A DNA stretch of 64,000 nt from VAZQ01 sp963785745 (GCA_963785745.1 CAWAWR010000020.1:24516-88515), one strand, 5' to 3'; shown: positions 38,465 to 48,136, counted from the first letter of the stretch. The notes: generated by a model from the sequence alone, not told the origin. A program made the numbers and translations.

Positions 38465-39347
38465 TTAGTGTTCGGCCTCGGCATGTTCCTTCAGGCGGCG
38501 CTGGCAGGCGATGCCCAGTGCCGCGACCACTGCGACACCGGCAGCCCCCAAGAGAAGGTTGTCGCGCGACTCTTGGTCAGCAAGGGTGTGCTGGAGCGGT
38601 CGCGAGTACTCGTCAGCGACTGCGCCGACGCGAAAGGCGAGCTTCTTAGCGTCATCGGCCGCGGAGCGGCGCCTGTCTTCGAAATTGCTTGAAGCACCGG
38701 CAACTGTGGAGGCTGCAGCGCCTGCTATTTCTTGGGTCGACGACCGTACTTGCGTGGTCCATTCCTGGACCCGTTCTTTGGCGACCCCCGCGAGGTCAGT
38801 GACCTTGTCTGTTGCCACCTCTCCCATGGCGTAAGCGCGATCTTTTACGCTTTCCACTATTTCTGACGTCTTCTCGGCCGCGGTTTCGCCCATCGCTACT
38901 GCTCGATCTTTTACAACATGTGCAAAATCACTTGCCTGCTGGACGAGCCGCTCCTTACCCTGGGACAAATACTCCTCGTCCGTAAGGCGCGTTGGTTTGC
39001 ACCGGCGTCGTGCGGAACAAACTATAGACACCCATCGCTACCAAGCCTGTGGCTATGGGTGGGTGTCGAAGTAGCCGCCACGCAATTCCAGCTCCGATCG
39101 CCAGTGCCGCCACTGGATTGGCGGCCGCCCTGCCCTTGAGATCTTCTACAAAGCCCTCGATCGTCGATTGGACGCTCGATTTGGCCTTGTCGACCATTGC
39201 ATCCTTAATATCGAGAGCTTCTTCCTTCAGGCCGGACGTAAATTCAGTGTAGGTGGCCGGTGACCGAAGGCTTGTCAGGTCGCTCGCGAGCTTGGCTCGA
39301 GCGGCCTCCACGTCACGCTCGAGTTGATGAAGGCTAGGGTCGCTCAT
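38465..39347 (-). CDS. DUF3618-domain membrane protein (one frameshift)
   Basis: The N-terminus (SLHQLERDVEAARAKLASDL, then TSLRSPATY) is a DUF3618 domain. An amphipathic stretch and a hydrophobic segment (AANPVAALAIGAGIAWRLL) follow. The C-terminal part lies one frame later and has repeated VKDRAVAMGETAAEK / VKDRAYAMGEVATDK units and a final membrane segment. The shift is near 39,005. The start overlaps the previous gene by 14 bases. It is probably an envelope stress protein. Confidence 0.68.
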
Positions 39348-40359
39348 TGAATTCCTCACGATGCGTGCGTCTCAACTGCGCGTTGACTAAGACTGTTTCG
39401 GGGAGCCGGGTTTCGAAGTCCTGTTGGATTGGACTGCCTTGGCCGGGGCTCGAACTTGATCCGCTTGTGCCACCTGGCTGAGACGACGCTCCTGATCGCG
39501 GTTGTGTTGAGCTCTGGCCGGTGCTGCTGGTACCAGGCGTGCCGGCTTGGCCGCCCTGCCCGTAGCTCGCGTTCGCCGTGTTGCCACTTGGTCGCGGGAT
39601 CGATCCAGAAGCTTGTCCTTGATCTCCACTCACCGACGACTTGTCAGATTTCTCCCCGCTTAACGCGGTGCCAAATGCGCCTGCGACGTCACTGGCCACT
39701 TCCTTGAGACCCTCGGCATTGAGGCCCCGCTCCTGCGCAACATTCATAAGCTTCTCGCCAGCCTTGGAAGCCGCGTCACTCAGGTTTTCACCAACGCTGG
39801 AGGCAGCTTTTGCGAGCTGCTCGCCGGCCGCGCCAAGCGTGCGCCGCTCGGCACTAGTGGCTGGGAACGCTGCCGCCACCGCGGCACCGGCTGCAAGCCC
39901 AGCCAAGGCCACGGCGAGAGGCTGGTCCTGAAGAATACGGTTGATGGTCCCTTGCACCGTGGTGCGAGCTTGCTCGACAAATTTCTCAGACTGATCAGCG
40001 ATTGTGCGCCCCGCATCGGCGGCATAGTCGCCGACCGCCGAGGCATAGTTGCTGGCTGTATCGGTCACGGTCTTGCCCACGTCGGAAGCATATTGGCGAG
40101 CGCTGTCGGCAGCCTGCGAAACGCTTTCCGAGATGCCGGAACTCACGTTCGGGGTGCGTCCATCGCGTTCGCCGGCGTATTGCCGCCCATCGCCATAGCT
40201 CGAGGATGACGCGCGTGGACTGGAGTAGGTGCGTTGGGATGACCCGCTCCGGAGTAACAAGGCGCAGCCGGCCGCAAGCAGCAGCAGACCCTCAGGGTGG
40301 CTCTTTACTGCGCCCACGAGCCAATCGCCGGTACCGCTGGTGTGAGATTGATGTTTCAT
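39334..40359 (-). CDS. Ser/Gly/Ala-rich membrane-associated stress-type protein
   Basis: The protein has 341 residues: an N-terminal short hydrophobic segment (EGLLLLAAGCALLLRS), a Ser-rich linker, a long amphipathic region like LEA/nutrient-deprivation proteins (ISESVSQAADSARQYAS, DVGKTVTDTASNYASAVGD), a second hydrophobic segment (PLAVALAGLAAGAAVAAAFP) and a low-complexity Gly/Ser tail. ATG 40359 overlaps the holin-like stop. It is the third gene of a four-gene minus-strand operon. Confidence 0.68.
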   Translation of the reverse strand: MKHQSHTSGTGDWLVGAVKSHPEGLLLLAAGCALLLRSGSSQRTYSSPRASSSSYGDGRQYAGERDGRTPNVSSGISESVSQAADSARQYASDVGKTVTDTASNYASAVGDYAADAGRTIADQSEKFVEQARTTVQGTINRILQDQPLAVALAGLAAGAAVAAAFPATSAERRTLGAAGEQLAKAASSVGENLSDAASKAGEKLMNVAQERGLNAEGLKEVASDVAGAFGTALSGEKSDKSSVSGDQGQASGSIPRPSGNTANASYGQGGQAGTPGTSSTGQSSTQPRSGASSQPGGTSGSSSSPGQGSPIQQDFETRLPETVLVNAQLRRTHREEFNERP

Positions 40360-40751
40360 GTCAGTCGCTCCTTCACTGTCGCGATATCTCGCTTGATCTG
40401 AAAGATGGTTCGAGTCGGAGCCAGCTCTTCTTGCGCATCTGCGCGACCTTTAAAATAGGCCAGAGCGGCAATAGCTGCGGCAATCCCGGCAACGATCAGA
40501 CAGGACCAGTGCAGAGCTACGCCGTAGCTCGCTATTCCAAAGACCACTGCCTGCACGACGAGCAGGCCTGCGATCAGTCCCAACACGCCTGCTGCCGACA
40601 TCCAAATGCCGGCCCGCAGTTTTGTCGTGATCTTGTCCGACAGCTCAGCGCGAGCCAGCCGCATCTCTTTTTGAAACAGGTCCGCCAAATCGCCGACCAC
40701 GTTCGAGACAGTGTGCGGCAGTGCCGCATCCTTAAGGCGCTCAAACGCCAT
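40356..40751 (-). CDS. Phage holin family-like (DUF1469) membrane protein
   Basis: The 131-residue protein has VSNVVGDLADLFQKEMRLAR at the start, two membrane segments (AGVLGLIAGLLVVQAVVFGI and LIVAGIAAAIAALAYF) and a charged tail. This is the Phage_holin_3_6 architecture, which in Rhizobiales occurs in chromosomal stress-envelope operons rather than phages. It overlaps both neighbours by a few bases. Confidence 0.78.
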   Translation of the reverse strand: MAFERLKDAALPHTVSNVVGDLADLFQKEMRLARAELSDKITTKLRAGIWMSAAGVLGLIAGLLVVQAVVFGIASYGVALHWSCLIVAGIAAAIAALAYFKGRADAQEELAPTRTIFQIKRDIATVKERLT

Positions 40752-41279
40752 GGGACCTACTCGCTCGGCCAGGATGGCTGGGCTGGATAGGCGGCGAGGT
40801 TACTGACGAAGGGGCGCTCTTCAGTGTCCGTAACGCCAAGAAGCCAGCGAGTGCCGCTAATCCAAAAACCAACGCGGGCTGGCGGCGTGTGAATGCGGAA
40901 GCCGTGCGCATCAGTTGCTCGACGGATTGATCCTGCAGGTCTTCTGCATAACCATCCATTCGGTCGCCAGCTGTACGCACCAGACCCGCCAGTTGTGGCG
41001 CGTCGCGATCGAGTTCCTGGGCGACCCGCCTCATGGCACCTGCAACATGCCCGACCATGTCGGCGCCCCTGCCGACTTGGCGGTCCAGAAGTCCCTTGAC
41101 CTGCTCAGTTACCGTGTCCGCGGTATCGGAAACCGCTTGCTGTGCCTTGGTTGCGACATCTCCAGCCATGCTGGAAACACTGGATAATGCGCCACTGGCA
41201 GTCTTCGCAGTCTGTTGCCCGCTCCCACATGGTCGCGATGGCCTGCCGCGCTATTTCGCCCGAAATCCTGGTTGCTCAT
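40741..41279 (-). CDS. Nutrient-deprivation-induced-like membrane protein (frameshifted N-terminus)
   Basis: The start has a strong GGAGGA site. MSNQDFGR is followed, after frame changes, by ARQAIATMWERA, QQTAKTASGALSSVSSMAGD and TKAQQAVSDTADTVTEQVK. A C-terminal hydrophobic segment (RRQPALVFGLAALAGFLAL) ends the protein. The first gene of the operon, it lies 28 bp after an EcfG-like promoter. The changes lie between about 41,190 and 41,260. Confidence 0.62.
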
Positions 41280-41306
41280 GAAGAATTCCTCCGGTTTTCG
41301 ATCAGC

Positions 41307-41332
41307 AACCTCCCGGAAAGAGCTTTTGTTCC
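41307..41332 (-). promoter_or_regulatory. EcfG-like general-stress promoter
   Basis: On the minus strand GGAAC (41332-41328), a 17-base spacer and GGTT (41310-41307) fit the EcfG consensus GGAAC-N16/17-CGTT except for one base. It lies 28 bp before the first gene of the DUF3618/holin-like operon. Confidence 0.55.
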
Positions 41333-41427
41333 TGTAGCAAGCGAATATGTGCCAAGCGCTCCAGGCCCCTAGCTTAGGCTCATTACTCACCTGGCTAAGA
41401 ATGAGCCGACAGTAACGGCAACCGCAA

Positions 41428-41589
41428 TTATTTGCGGACGCCGTCGCTATCGATAGTCTGCAGGAGCTTTGCCGGTGTTTGTTCCCGAACCAATCGGCCG
41501 TAGAACTGACGCAGCAACCATCTTAGCCGCTGCCGTATCTTGCGATTGGATTTGAGGCGCGCAGGTTGGGGAGACGTTTTCTGAATCAT
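41428..41589 (-). CDS. NepR-like small protein (possible anti-sigma factor)
   Basis: The 53-residue basic product contains RKIRQRLRWLLRQFYGRLVR followed by EQTPAKLLQTIDSD. This resembles the conserved core of NepR, where a Leu-Arg-x-x-Tyr helix leads to a Pro and a second helix (LLxxLD). NepR holds the sigma factor EcfG in alphaproteobacteria. The match is by eye and only over about 30 residues. No EcfG or PhyR gene is adjacent, so the call is tentative. Confidence 0.4.
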   Translation of the reverse strand: MIQKTSPQPARLKSNRKIRQRLRWLLRQFYGRLVREQTPAKLLQTIDSDGVRK

Positions 41590-41879
41590 GGTAGCTCGCG
41601 ACGCCTGTACACCATCAACCCGATCTGCCGGAGGGTGGGTGCGAAGACAAGAAATGCGCCATTCAATTGTTCCGACGCGTCGGCGAAGAAGGGAAATCGC
41701 GGTGAGTTCCACCGCACCCCCCTGGCCCATTCTTCCATGGCGCCGCAGCTCCTCCGGCCTCTATCTAGTGCTGCGTGGCGACCGCGGCCTTCAACGTCGG
41801 CGGATATCGCCGTACGGATGCGCGAGCGCGATCCGCTTTCCTCGACCGACAAAGTGGAATTCCGCGACGGCGTTCAGGG

Positions 41880-42125
41880 CCTCGTAACGCGGCTTCGCCT
41901 CGGGAAAGAGCGATCCTCCAGGTCACGGGCTTGCGAGCTCCCTGCAAACAGATGGACACATTCCAAGCCGGATTGGCCAAGGCGTCCTGGGCCGTGACCA
42001 TGCCGGCAAGCGTACCTTCAAAGGCAGGGTGATGGCCGTGGTGATCGAAGCCGATGTTTCGGCCCGGGGATGAGATCTCTGTTGAACTGCCCGCGGGCAA
42101 GCACGAACCGTTGCTCCCGGTCTGA
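41880..42125 (+). pseudogene. MOSC-domain protein, C-terminal remnant
   Basis: ILQVTGLRAPCKQMDTFQAG and LAKASW are followed, after shifts, by GRDHAGKRTFKGRVMAVVIE and DEISVELPAGKHEPLLPV. These are the C-terminal motifs of MOSC-domain (molybdenum cofactor sulfurase-like) proteins, including the conserved Cys in APCKQM. No matching N-terminus is seen upstream. Two or more frame changes occur within 240 bases. Confidence 0.55.
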
Positions 42126-42138
42126 CCGCGATTGTCTC

Positions 42139-42790
42139 CTAGTCAGGATATTCATCCGATCCTTGGACCCACAAGAAGGACTGGATGTCGATCATATCCC
42201 TAGGGCGCATCTCGCGCAGATCGCGCGATACGGTACGCGCGAATTCAAGAAGGCTCTTGTAGGTCTGCCACTGAGGCCGGGAATGATATTCGATTTCATA
42301 TCCGTATCGATCGGCCGCCCGGCGCGTGACCATCGGCTTCAGAAAAAAATGTATCTTAGGCTGGGCGATAAAACCAAATACGGTCGCGACGGGCCAGGTC
42401 AGGACACGCGTTTGTCGCCGGGCAGCCTGCCGACCACGTCGCACCACTGCGCAAATCTAGTGTCCATGTCGGACGTTCCGTGAAGAAACTCAAACAGTCC
42501 TTCCGCAAAGGCGCGGGCGCCGGACGTCGCCTTCACCGCGTCTCGGACTGCCATCTTCTCGAATGAGAAGAGTAAATTTGTCCGCGCTTCGATCGCAACG
42601 GCTTGCGCCGCAATATCCGCATATTTGCCCGCAGAGAAGCAGTTCCGAGAAGGCAAGCCGGCTCAACGCGGCTTCCCACCGCTTGTGCGCTTCCCATTTG
42701 TAATCACGTTCCCAATCGATGTAGAGGGGATCGTGAAAACCGCGCTTGAAAAATTTACCAAACTTGGCACGAGATCGGCGGGCTCCTGCC
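42139..42790 (-). CDS. Conserved hypothetical protein (two frameshifts)
   Basis: Three consecutive pieces join: KFFKRGFHDPLYIDWERDYK and WEAHKRWEAALSRLAFSELL; then KYADIAAQAVAIEARTNLLF and ARAFAEGLFEFLHG; then VFGFIAQPKIHFFLKPMVTR and MIDIQSFLWVQGSDEY. I recall similar proteins of about 230 residues from Bradyrhizobium with unknown function. The shifts lie near 42,635 and 42,425. The start is not determined. The C-terminus is intact. Confidence 0.6.
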
Positions 42791-42987
42791 GAAGGAGCAG
42801 AAACTGCAGCCCGCCCAACGCAATTCGTGCGTCGCAATGGCGGGGCACCATGGGACCTGTCCGAGAATGCAGGCCGGGATTTCAGGCGCGCTTGAGCCAT
42901 CCGAGACTCTCTCTGGCTTATCTTGTGCACAGGCACCCTTCAAATCAAAGCAAAGGGGATGGAGGTGTCTCGTCACGACGCTGGCGG

Positions 42988-43224
42988 TCAGTACCGACGT
43001 AGCCCGCTTGATTGCTGATGTGCAGGCTCCGGCTCTCTAATGTGTTGCAACACGTCGAGTTGGTTGAGCATCATCAGAAGTTTGCCACGGGCCGCCCGCG
43101 CCTTCTGATGTTGGCCGCTCTTGCAGAACTTCGCCGCCCGCTCCTGTTGCCGGATTATATTAAGCTTGAGCTCTGCAACGGCATCATGAGGTTCTGTCAG
43201 CGTTGGTATTTCCATAGCACGCAC
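42988..43224 (-). CDS. Small hypothetical protein
   Basis: The 78-residue product is helical and charged (EPHDAVAELKLNIIRQQERA, KARAARGKLLMMLNQLDVLQ). It looks like a coiled-coil-forming protein. Nothing in the neighbourhood suggests a function. The AT-richer promoter-like region lies above 43,224. Confidence 0.5.
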   Translation of the reverse strand: MRAMEIPTLTEPHDAVAELKLNIIRQQERAAKFCKSGQHQKARAARGKLLMMLNQLDVLQHIREPEPAHQQSSGLRRY

Positions 43225-43860
43225 TCGATAACATATGTTGCCAACTTAGGTATGCCCGGGCCAACCGTTTGAGGAAGTTGGCCCGGGTCCTTGGAGGAGG
43301 CCGCTACCATGCTCGCGGTCTCGATTCGCCAACAACGTTTCTGACAAAAGGTTCATCGCCTTACCGGTGGAATGCGCAAAAAGAAGCCCGGCCTTCGCGA
43401 GATGCCGGGCTTCCTCGTCGGGAAAGGAAGCGTGGTTATCCAACACGCTTTCCGCCCTTCCCCGTAGCGAGAACCGGCATCCGCCTGGCGCTCTCGCCTC
43501 CGCTACCCGAGCGTTGGCCCCAGAGCTCGAGGGACTAAGGCGGAGTAGCGGTGTGTAGCCCAACGACAGCGCCGTACAGGGGTTGCATGGAGACCGGCCT
43601 TTTTTGGAGAAGGGCGTTGCCCCGCCGCCTACGGCTGGCTCGGAACGCGCGCAAATAGCCGCTTTTGAGAAAAAGGCCTTTGCCTCCTCGTGACGGTCAA
43701 TCAGCCGCGAGGGAACCCCGGTTCGCAGCGAGGAGTTAAGAAGACCGCGCTCGCGCTTACTTGCTGGGAAGATTGCACCTGTCGGATTTCTTGCACGCGA
43801 GCTAATAGCTAAGATTCCCTGCTTGCTCACCAGATATTCAACCACGTCGTGGAGAAGCAA
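43225..43860. other. Structured non-coding region upstream of folE
   Basis: A 204-codon minus-strand frame crosses this stretch but contains hairpins and has poor codon use. The strand instead shows GGAAAGCGTG/CACGCTTCC (43427-43454) and a terminator-like hairpin at 43378-43413. A small RNA transcribed leftwards is possible. The end of the region contains the folE ribosome site GGAGAAG. Confidence 0.35.
43378..43413 (-). terminator. Rho-independent terminator (minus strand)
   Basis: GAAGCCCGGC (43383-43392) and GCCGGGCTTC (43404-43413) form a perfect 10-bp stem. On the minus strand the hairpin is followed by TTTTT (43382-43378). No clear protein gene lies upstream on that strand. Confidence 0.7.
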
Positions 43861-44499
43861 ATGCCAAAGCCAGTGTCGCTTGATGAAAAACGGAGCTCAA
43901 AGAGGAGCGCTAAGAATTTCAGGCCCGCAAGATCGGAAGCCGAAGACGCAGTGCGTACCCTCATCCGGTGGGCTGGCGATGATCCTGATCGAGAAGGAAT
44001 GAAAGGAACGCCCGAGCGAGTTGTCCGAGCTTACGAGGAGTGGTTCGCAGGATACGCTGACGACCCAAGGGACTATCTCAACCGGACCTTCGAGGAAGTC
44101 GCAGGTTACGACGAAGTCGTCGTTCTTCGCGATATTCCTTTTGAATCTCATTGTGAGCATCATCTCGCGCCAATCATTGGCAAGGCTCATATTGGTTATC
44201 TTCCTCGCAAGCGCGTGGTTGGAATATCTAAACTGGCACGGCTCGTCGATGTTTTCGCGAAACGCTTTCAGATCCAGGAGAAGATGACGGCGGAAATTGC
44301 CGGATGCCTTGAAGCGGTCCTAAAGCCGTTCGGCGTCGCTGTTGTAATCGAAGCCACTCATCAGTGCATGACAACACGAGGTGTCCACAAGCTCGGCGTT
44401 ACAATGGTGACAAGCCGGATGCTAGGCGTGTTTCGGGACAGGTCCGAAACACGCCAGGAATTTCTATCATCGCTGAATCTGAACGGCACGGCGTCGTGA
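43861..44499 (+). CDS. folE: GTP cyclohydrolase I
   Basis: This enzyme forms dihydroneopterin triphosphate, the first step of tetrahydrofolate synthesis. The zinc-site Cys and His are in ESHCEHHLAPIIGKAHIGY, the second Cys is in HQCMTTRGVHK, and KLARLVDVFAKRFQIQE forms the substrate-binding helix. The length of 212 residues is usual. ATG 43861 is preferred because GGAGAAG lies upstream; ATG 43849 is in frame. A second folE copy in an accessory region would be unusual but cannot be judged from this window. Confidence 0.93.
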   Translation: MPKPVSLDEKRSSKRSAKNFRPARSEAEDAVRTLIRWAGDDPDREGMKGTPERVVRAYEEWFAGYADDPRDYLNRTFEEVAGYDEVVVLRDIPFESHCEHHLAPIIGKAHIGYLPRKRVVGISKLARLVDVFAKRFQIQEKMTAEIAGCLEAVLKPFGVAVVIEATHQCMTTRGVHKLGVTMVTSRMLGVFRDRSETRQEFLSSLNLNGTAS

Positions 44500-44541
44500 A
44501 GCCTGATCCGGAACGAAAGCAAGGACAGCAAGTTACGAGCT

Positions 44542-44798
44542 ATGGATTTCACAACGACCGTCGGCCTGATGGCAGCAACCTGCACGACGCTTTCCTACTG
44601 GCCTCAGCTCAAAAATGCTGGGACACCGGGTCTGCGGGCGACTTGTCATTCAAAATGTTTTCCATTCTTGCCGTCGGGATTGCGCTTTGGGTCGTATATG
44701 GGTTCTTCAAGAAAGACTATGTGATCATCCTCGCAAACAGCATTAGCCTTTGCCTTCTGGCCGGCATCCTATACTTCAAAATACGGGAACGCAGATGA
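44542..44798 (+). CDS. SemiSWEET/PQ-loop family sugar transporter (one frameshift)
   Basis: Three membrane segments with the PQ motif (LMAATCTTLSYWPQLKK) followed by GDLSFKMFSILAVGIALWV and YGFFKKDYVIILANSISLCL define a SemiSWEET of 85 residues. The two parts are in different frames. Adding one A to the AAAAA run near 44,611-44,615 restores QLKKCWDTGSAGDLSF. It lies 42 bp after folE on the same strand. Confidence 0.72.
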
Positions 44799-44898
44799 TG
44801 GTCGGTCCGGAGCCTTTCGACTTCGACCTACCGCGCGCCTTCGCGAAGAACTCTTTAAGGTGAGCCGGGGGTCCCCCTCGCCTGGAAAAATCATCCAC

Positions 44899-46854
44899 TT
44901 AGGCCGGAAGCGACCGAACGGTGCGTATCGGACTGTTCCGAACCATCGAGTTCGCGCCATCCAATAGCTTCTCCGGTACAGCTTCATCACTCGCGAACTC
45001 AAACAGCTTGTCGACCGTCGCCCGAAATGATCCTCGGACGATATCAATACTCTCCGGTTCTTCCTCCCCTTGGCCATTGTCTCTAAGCAATGCGACGAGA
45101 ACTATAACCTCGGGCGCCAACCGGCGGACGCGCCGCACGGCGTAGCGCACCTGGGCAGTAGTCGCAAACTCGATATAACAAAGGCAGATCAAGGCGACGC
45201 CAGTGGTGTCCAGACTAAAAATGCGCGCCATCGACAAAGCATCGGCCTGTTCCGCGCGGGCTCCAATCCCTCGTCTCTCGACGAGTTTGGCAATTACCAT
45301 GGCTGCGGCCTCGTCAAGCAATCCCACCCCCGGAACGCACAAGATCGGCTTTCCGCTGCGCCATCGCTCAGGTAGCGGTTGCGCTTCGTTCGTGGCTTCC
45401 AACTTTTCAAGTTGCGCAAGGGGTGATTGCTCCGGCGCCTTGGTGTCTTCCTTGTGCTCCGAGTCTTCCTTTTGAGTACCAAGATCGTCCACAATCTCCG
45501 CGACCGCGTCGCGGATACGACGCATGCTGTCCTCATCGAGGCGATTGCGTTCGGCATCCACCTGAGCGAGCTTCAATCCTTCGAGCAGGATTTCGTCGTA
45601 GTACGCGATAAGCGGCTTCTCACGCAAAAATAGCCGGGCCTGCTCGGAGGCTTCGACCGGATCGCCCGCCAGCATGCGCTGGTAAATCATTTCGGGAGGG
45701 GTCAGTGCCGGCTGATCGCCGAGCATTACTTCCAGGAATTTCAGGCGATCGACGTGACGGCCCAGCACGACCAGACAAATCGTCAGCGGGGTAGCCAAGA
45801 TCAGGCCAATTGGACCCCACAGCCAGGTCCAGAACGTAGCGGCGACGACCACAGCGACGGGCGACAGTCCGGCGCTATGACCGAACAGCATCGGCTCGAC
45901 TACATGTCCGACTAGGGGCTCAACGACTATAAACAGTAGGGCCGTCCAAAGGACCATAGACCATCCGGGATCGACCGCTGCGGCGAGAAGCAGGGGAAAG
46001 ATCGCCGCGATCAGCGCGCCAACATACGGTACAAAACGCAATATCATCGCGAGTAGTCCCCACAACGGAGCGCTGGGGACGCCGATTAGCCAAAGTCCGA
46101 TCCCGATCACCAGTCCGAATGCTGCGTTGAGAGCAAGTTGCATCAAGAACAATCGGCTGAGCCGGGTGCCGGCGTCGTCCAACGCCGCAGTCGTGCGCTG
46201 CAGATCTTGCGCGCCCGCCAATCGCACCAGCCGGTTTCGAAGATCCTGTCGTTGAAACAGAATGAATATTACGAAGATGAAGACCACACCGGTGGTGGTG
46301 AGCGGAAATATCAATGGCGTGATGACGGCCACCAGCGTCTGCAGCGCTCCGGGGTCCGGCTGCCTAACCTCGACCGGAATTGGTCGTGTTGGAGCTGTTT
46401 GCTCGCCTCGCGGTGATGCAGGAGCCGGCAAAGGATCGCCGGATCTCTCAATTTCTTTTCGCAGTCCCCGCAACATTTCGGAGGCGCGTTCGAGTGTCCC
46501 GGTCCCTGCCAATACACCCCTCAGGCTGTGAACCTTTTCGCGTAAAGTGAACTCGTAGCGCGGCAATTCGCTTGCAAGCTGGTTGACTTGCGCCACCATA
46601 AGGGCAGCCAGCCCGAGGGCGACCACCAGTGCGAGCAACGTGACACCCACCACGGCGAGCACTCGGGGCACGAACCAAGCTTGGAGAAAGCGCACGAGCG
46701 GTGCGAGCACGAAGCTCAGCAAGACGGCAAGCGCAATGGGAACCAAGACCTCGCGGCCAAAATAGAGGGCCACTATCACGACAACGGCGAGCAGCACCGA
46801 GGTCAACGTTGCCCCAGGGATCGGATTGCTAGGGCGGATCGTTACGCTGGACAT
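44899..46854 (-). CDS. AI-2E family transporter with C-terminal soluble domain
   Basis: The first 380 residues are a PerM/AI-2E-type membrane domain with about eight segments: SVLLAVVVIVALYFGREVLV, LWGLLAMILRFVPYVGALIA and WLWGPIGLILATPLTICLVV. A soluble C-terminal part of about 270 residues follows. It includes ALTPPEMIYQRMLAGDPVEA and a flavodoxin/receiver-like segment (KPILCVPGVGLLDEAAAMVI). The gene is uninterrupted over 651 codons, unlike many neighbours. Despite the name, family members transport diverse substrates. Confidence 0.85.
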   Translation of the reverse strand: MSSVTIRPSNPIPGATLTSVLLAVVVIVALYFGREVLVPIALAVLLSFVLAPLVRFLQAWFVPRVLAVVGVTLLALVVALGLAALMVAQVNQLASELPRYEFTLREKVHSLRGVLAGTGTLERASEMLRGLRKEIERSGDPLPAPASPRGEQTAPTRPIPVEVRQPDPGALQTLVAVITPLIFPLTTTGVVFIFVIFILFQRQDLRNRLVRLAGAQDLQRTTAALDDAGTRLSRLFLMQLALNAAFGLVIGIGLWLIGVPSAPLWGLLAMILRFVPYVGALIAAIFPLLLAAAVDPGWSMVLWTALLFIVVEPLVGHVVEPMLFGHSAGLSPVAVVVAATFWTWLWGPIGLILATPLTICLVVLGRHVDRLKFLEVMLGDQPALTPPEMIYQRMLAGDPVEASEQARLFLREKPLIAYYDEILLEGLKLAQVDAERNRLDEDSMRRIRDAVAEIVDDLGTQKEDSEHKEDTKAPEQSPLAQLEKLEATNEAQPLPERWRSGKPILCVPGVGLLDEAAAMVIAKLVERRGIGARAEQADALSMARIFSLDTTGVALICLCYIEFATTAQVRYAVRRVRRLAPEVIVLVALLRDNGQGEEEPESIDIVRGSFRATVDKLFEFASDEAVPEKLLDGANSMVRNSPIRTVRSLPA

Positions 46855-47125
46855 CGGTTCCGCACGCGAGCGCGCCTTTCATCCTGCGGCCGTCATAGGA
46901 CTGTTGGCCACCCTACCAACTGCTTCAACCTTTGTTGCGTTCCTCGATCCCGGCGTGACTTGCTTCGGTCAGTGGCTTGCTCCGGTCACACGCGTAACCG
47001 CCGGAACAATTTCTTTCTGGATCCACCAATCGTTCCTCATCAACTCAGTTGCCGGCAAGGGAACGAAGTGTGGCGCGCGCCGTTGCCCTTGTGCGGTGCA
47101 GCACGTACCGCATCAGAGACCACCC

Positions 47126-48136
47126 ATGAGCGCTGTTTCAATGCTGAATACCCGGCACGGGCAAATGCGCCCATATGTCATCGGCCTTGGACTAGCCGCC
47201 GCGGCACTCGGCATTTCCGCGCTTGCAAACCGGTACGTTGCGAAAAAAGCCGAGCGCGAAAATCCCGCCGTCGGACAATTCGTCGAGGTTGATGGTGTTC
47301 GTTTGCACTATCTCGATTGCGGCGCAGGCGAGCCGCTTGTCCTGCTACATGGCAACGGCAGCATGGTTCAGGATTTTGAAACGAGCGGCCTTATTGAAGC
47401 TGCATCGCGTAATTATCGCGTGATCGTTTTTGACCGCCCCGGATTTGGTCACAGCAATCGACCCCGCCAAACAATCTGGACTCCCGAGGCCCAGGCTGCC
47501 CTGATTCACCGCGCACTTCGTCGGATCGGCATCCCGCACGCAAAAGTACTCGGGCATTCCTGGGGTGCGTCAGTAGCACTGGCGCTCGCGTTGAAATATC
47601 CCGAAGCAGTGTCGGGACTGATTTTGGTTTCAGGATACTATTATCCAACAGTGCGGACGGATGTCGTGCTCTTCTCAGGGCCTGCCGTGCCTGTCGTCGG
47701 CGACCTCATGAGCCACACCCTATCGCCGATCATAGCCAGGCTGATCTGGCCATTGCTCATGCGTAAAATTTTCGGCCCTGCCGCCATACCGGATAAATTC
47801 AAAGGATTTCCGAAAGAGATGGCCGTTCGTCCCTCTCAAATCAGGGCCAGCGCAGCGGAGTCCGCACTCATGATCCCCAGCGCTTTCGCACTGCGCGGAG
47901 AATACAGGAACCTAAGAGTTCCTCTGGTTATAATCGCGGGAGAGCAAGACCGGTTAATCAACATCGATAATCAGTCAGCCAGACTTCATCGGGAAATAAA
48001 GCACAGCGCATTTAGACGTGTAGCCGGCGCCGGGCACATGGTGCACCAGACCGCCACTGCCCAGGTCATGTCGGCGATCGACGAATTAGTGACAACCGCA
48101 GATCGGCCCACGATGCCGCGCGCTGTCCCAGCCTGA
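47126..48136 (+). CDS. Alpha/beta fold hydrolase with N-terminal membrane anchor
   Basis: An N-terminal hydrophobic segment (YVIGLGLAAAALGISALANR) is followed by the hydrolase fold: PLVLLHGNGSMVQDF, RVIVFDRPGFGHSNRP, the nucleophile elbow VLGHSWGASVA, the acid in IAGEQDRLI and the catalytic His in VAGAGHMVH. The length is 336 residues. The ATG 47126 is chosen because no homology is seen before it. It resembles haloalkane dehalogenase/epoxide hydrolase relatives, but the substrate is unknown. Confidence 0.85.
   Translation: MSAVSMLNTRHGQMRPYVIGLGLAAAALGISALANRYVAKKAERENPAVGQFVEVDGVRLHYLDCGAGEPLVLLHGNGSMVQDFETSGLIEAASRNYRVIVFDRPGFGHSNRPRQTIWTPEAQAALIHRALRRIGIPHAKVLGHSWGASVALALALKYPEAVSGLILVSGYYYPTVRTDVVLFSGPAVPVVGDLMSHTLSPIIARLIWPLLMRKIFGPAAIPDKFKGFPKEMAVRPSQIRASAAESALMIPSAFALRGEYRNLRVPLVIIAGEQDRLINIDNQSARLHREIKHSAFRRVAGAGHMVHQTATAQVMSAIDELVTTADRPTMPRAVPA

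Noticed and set aside
43246..43860. 204-codon minus-strand frame upstream of folE
   Set aside because: It runs through a strong terminator and other hairpins, has no recognisable domain and lacks a ribosome site.
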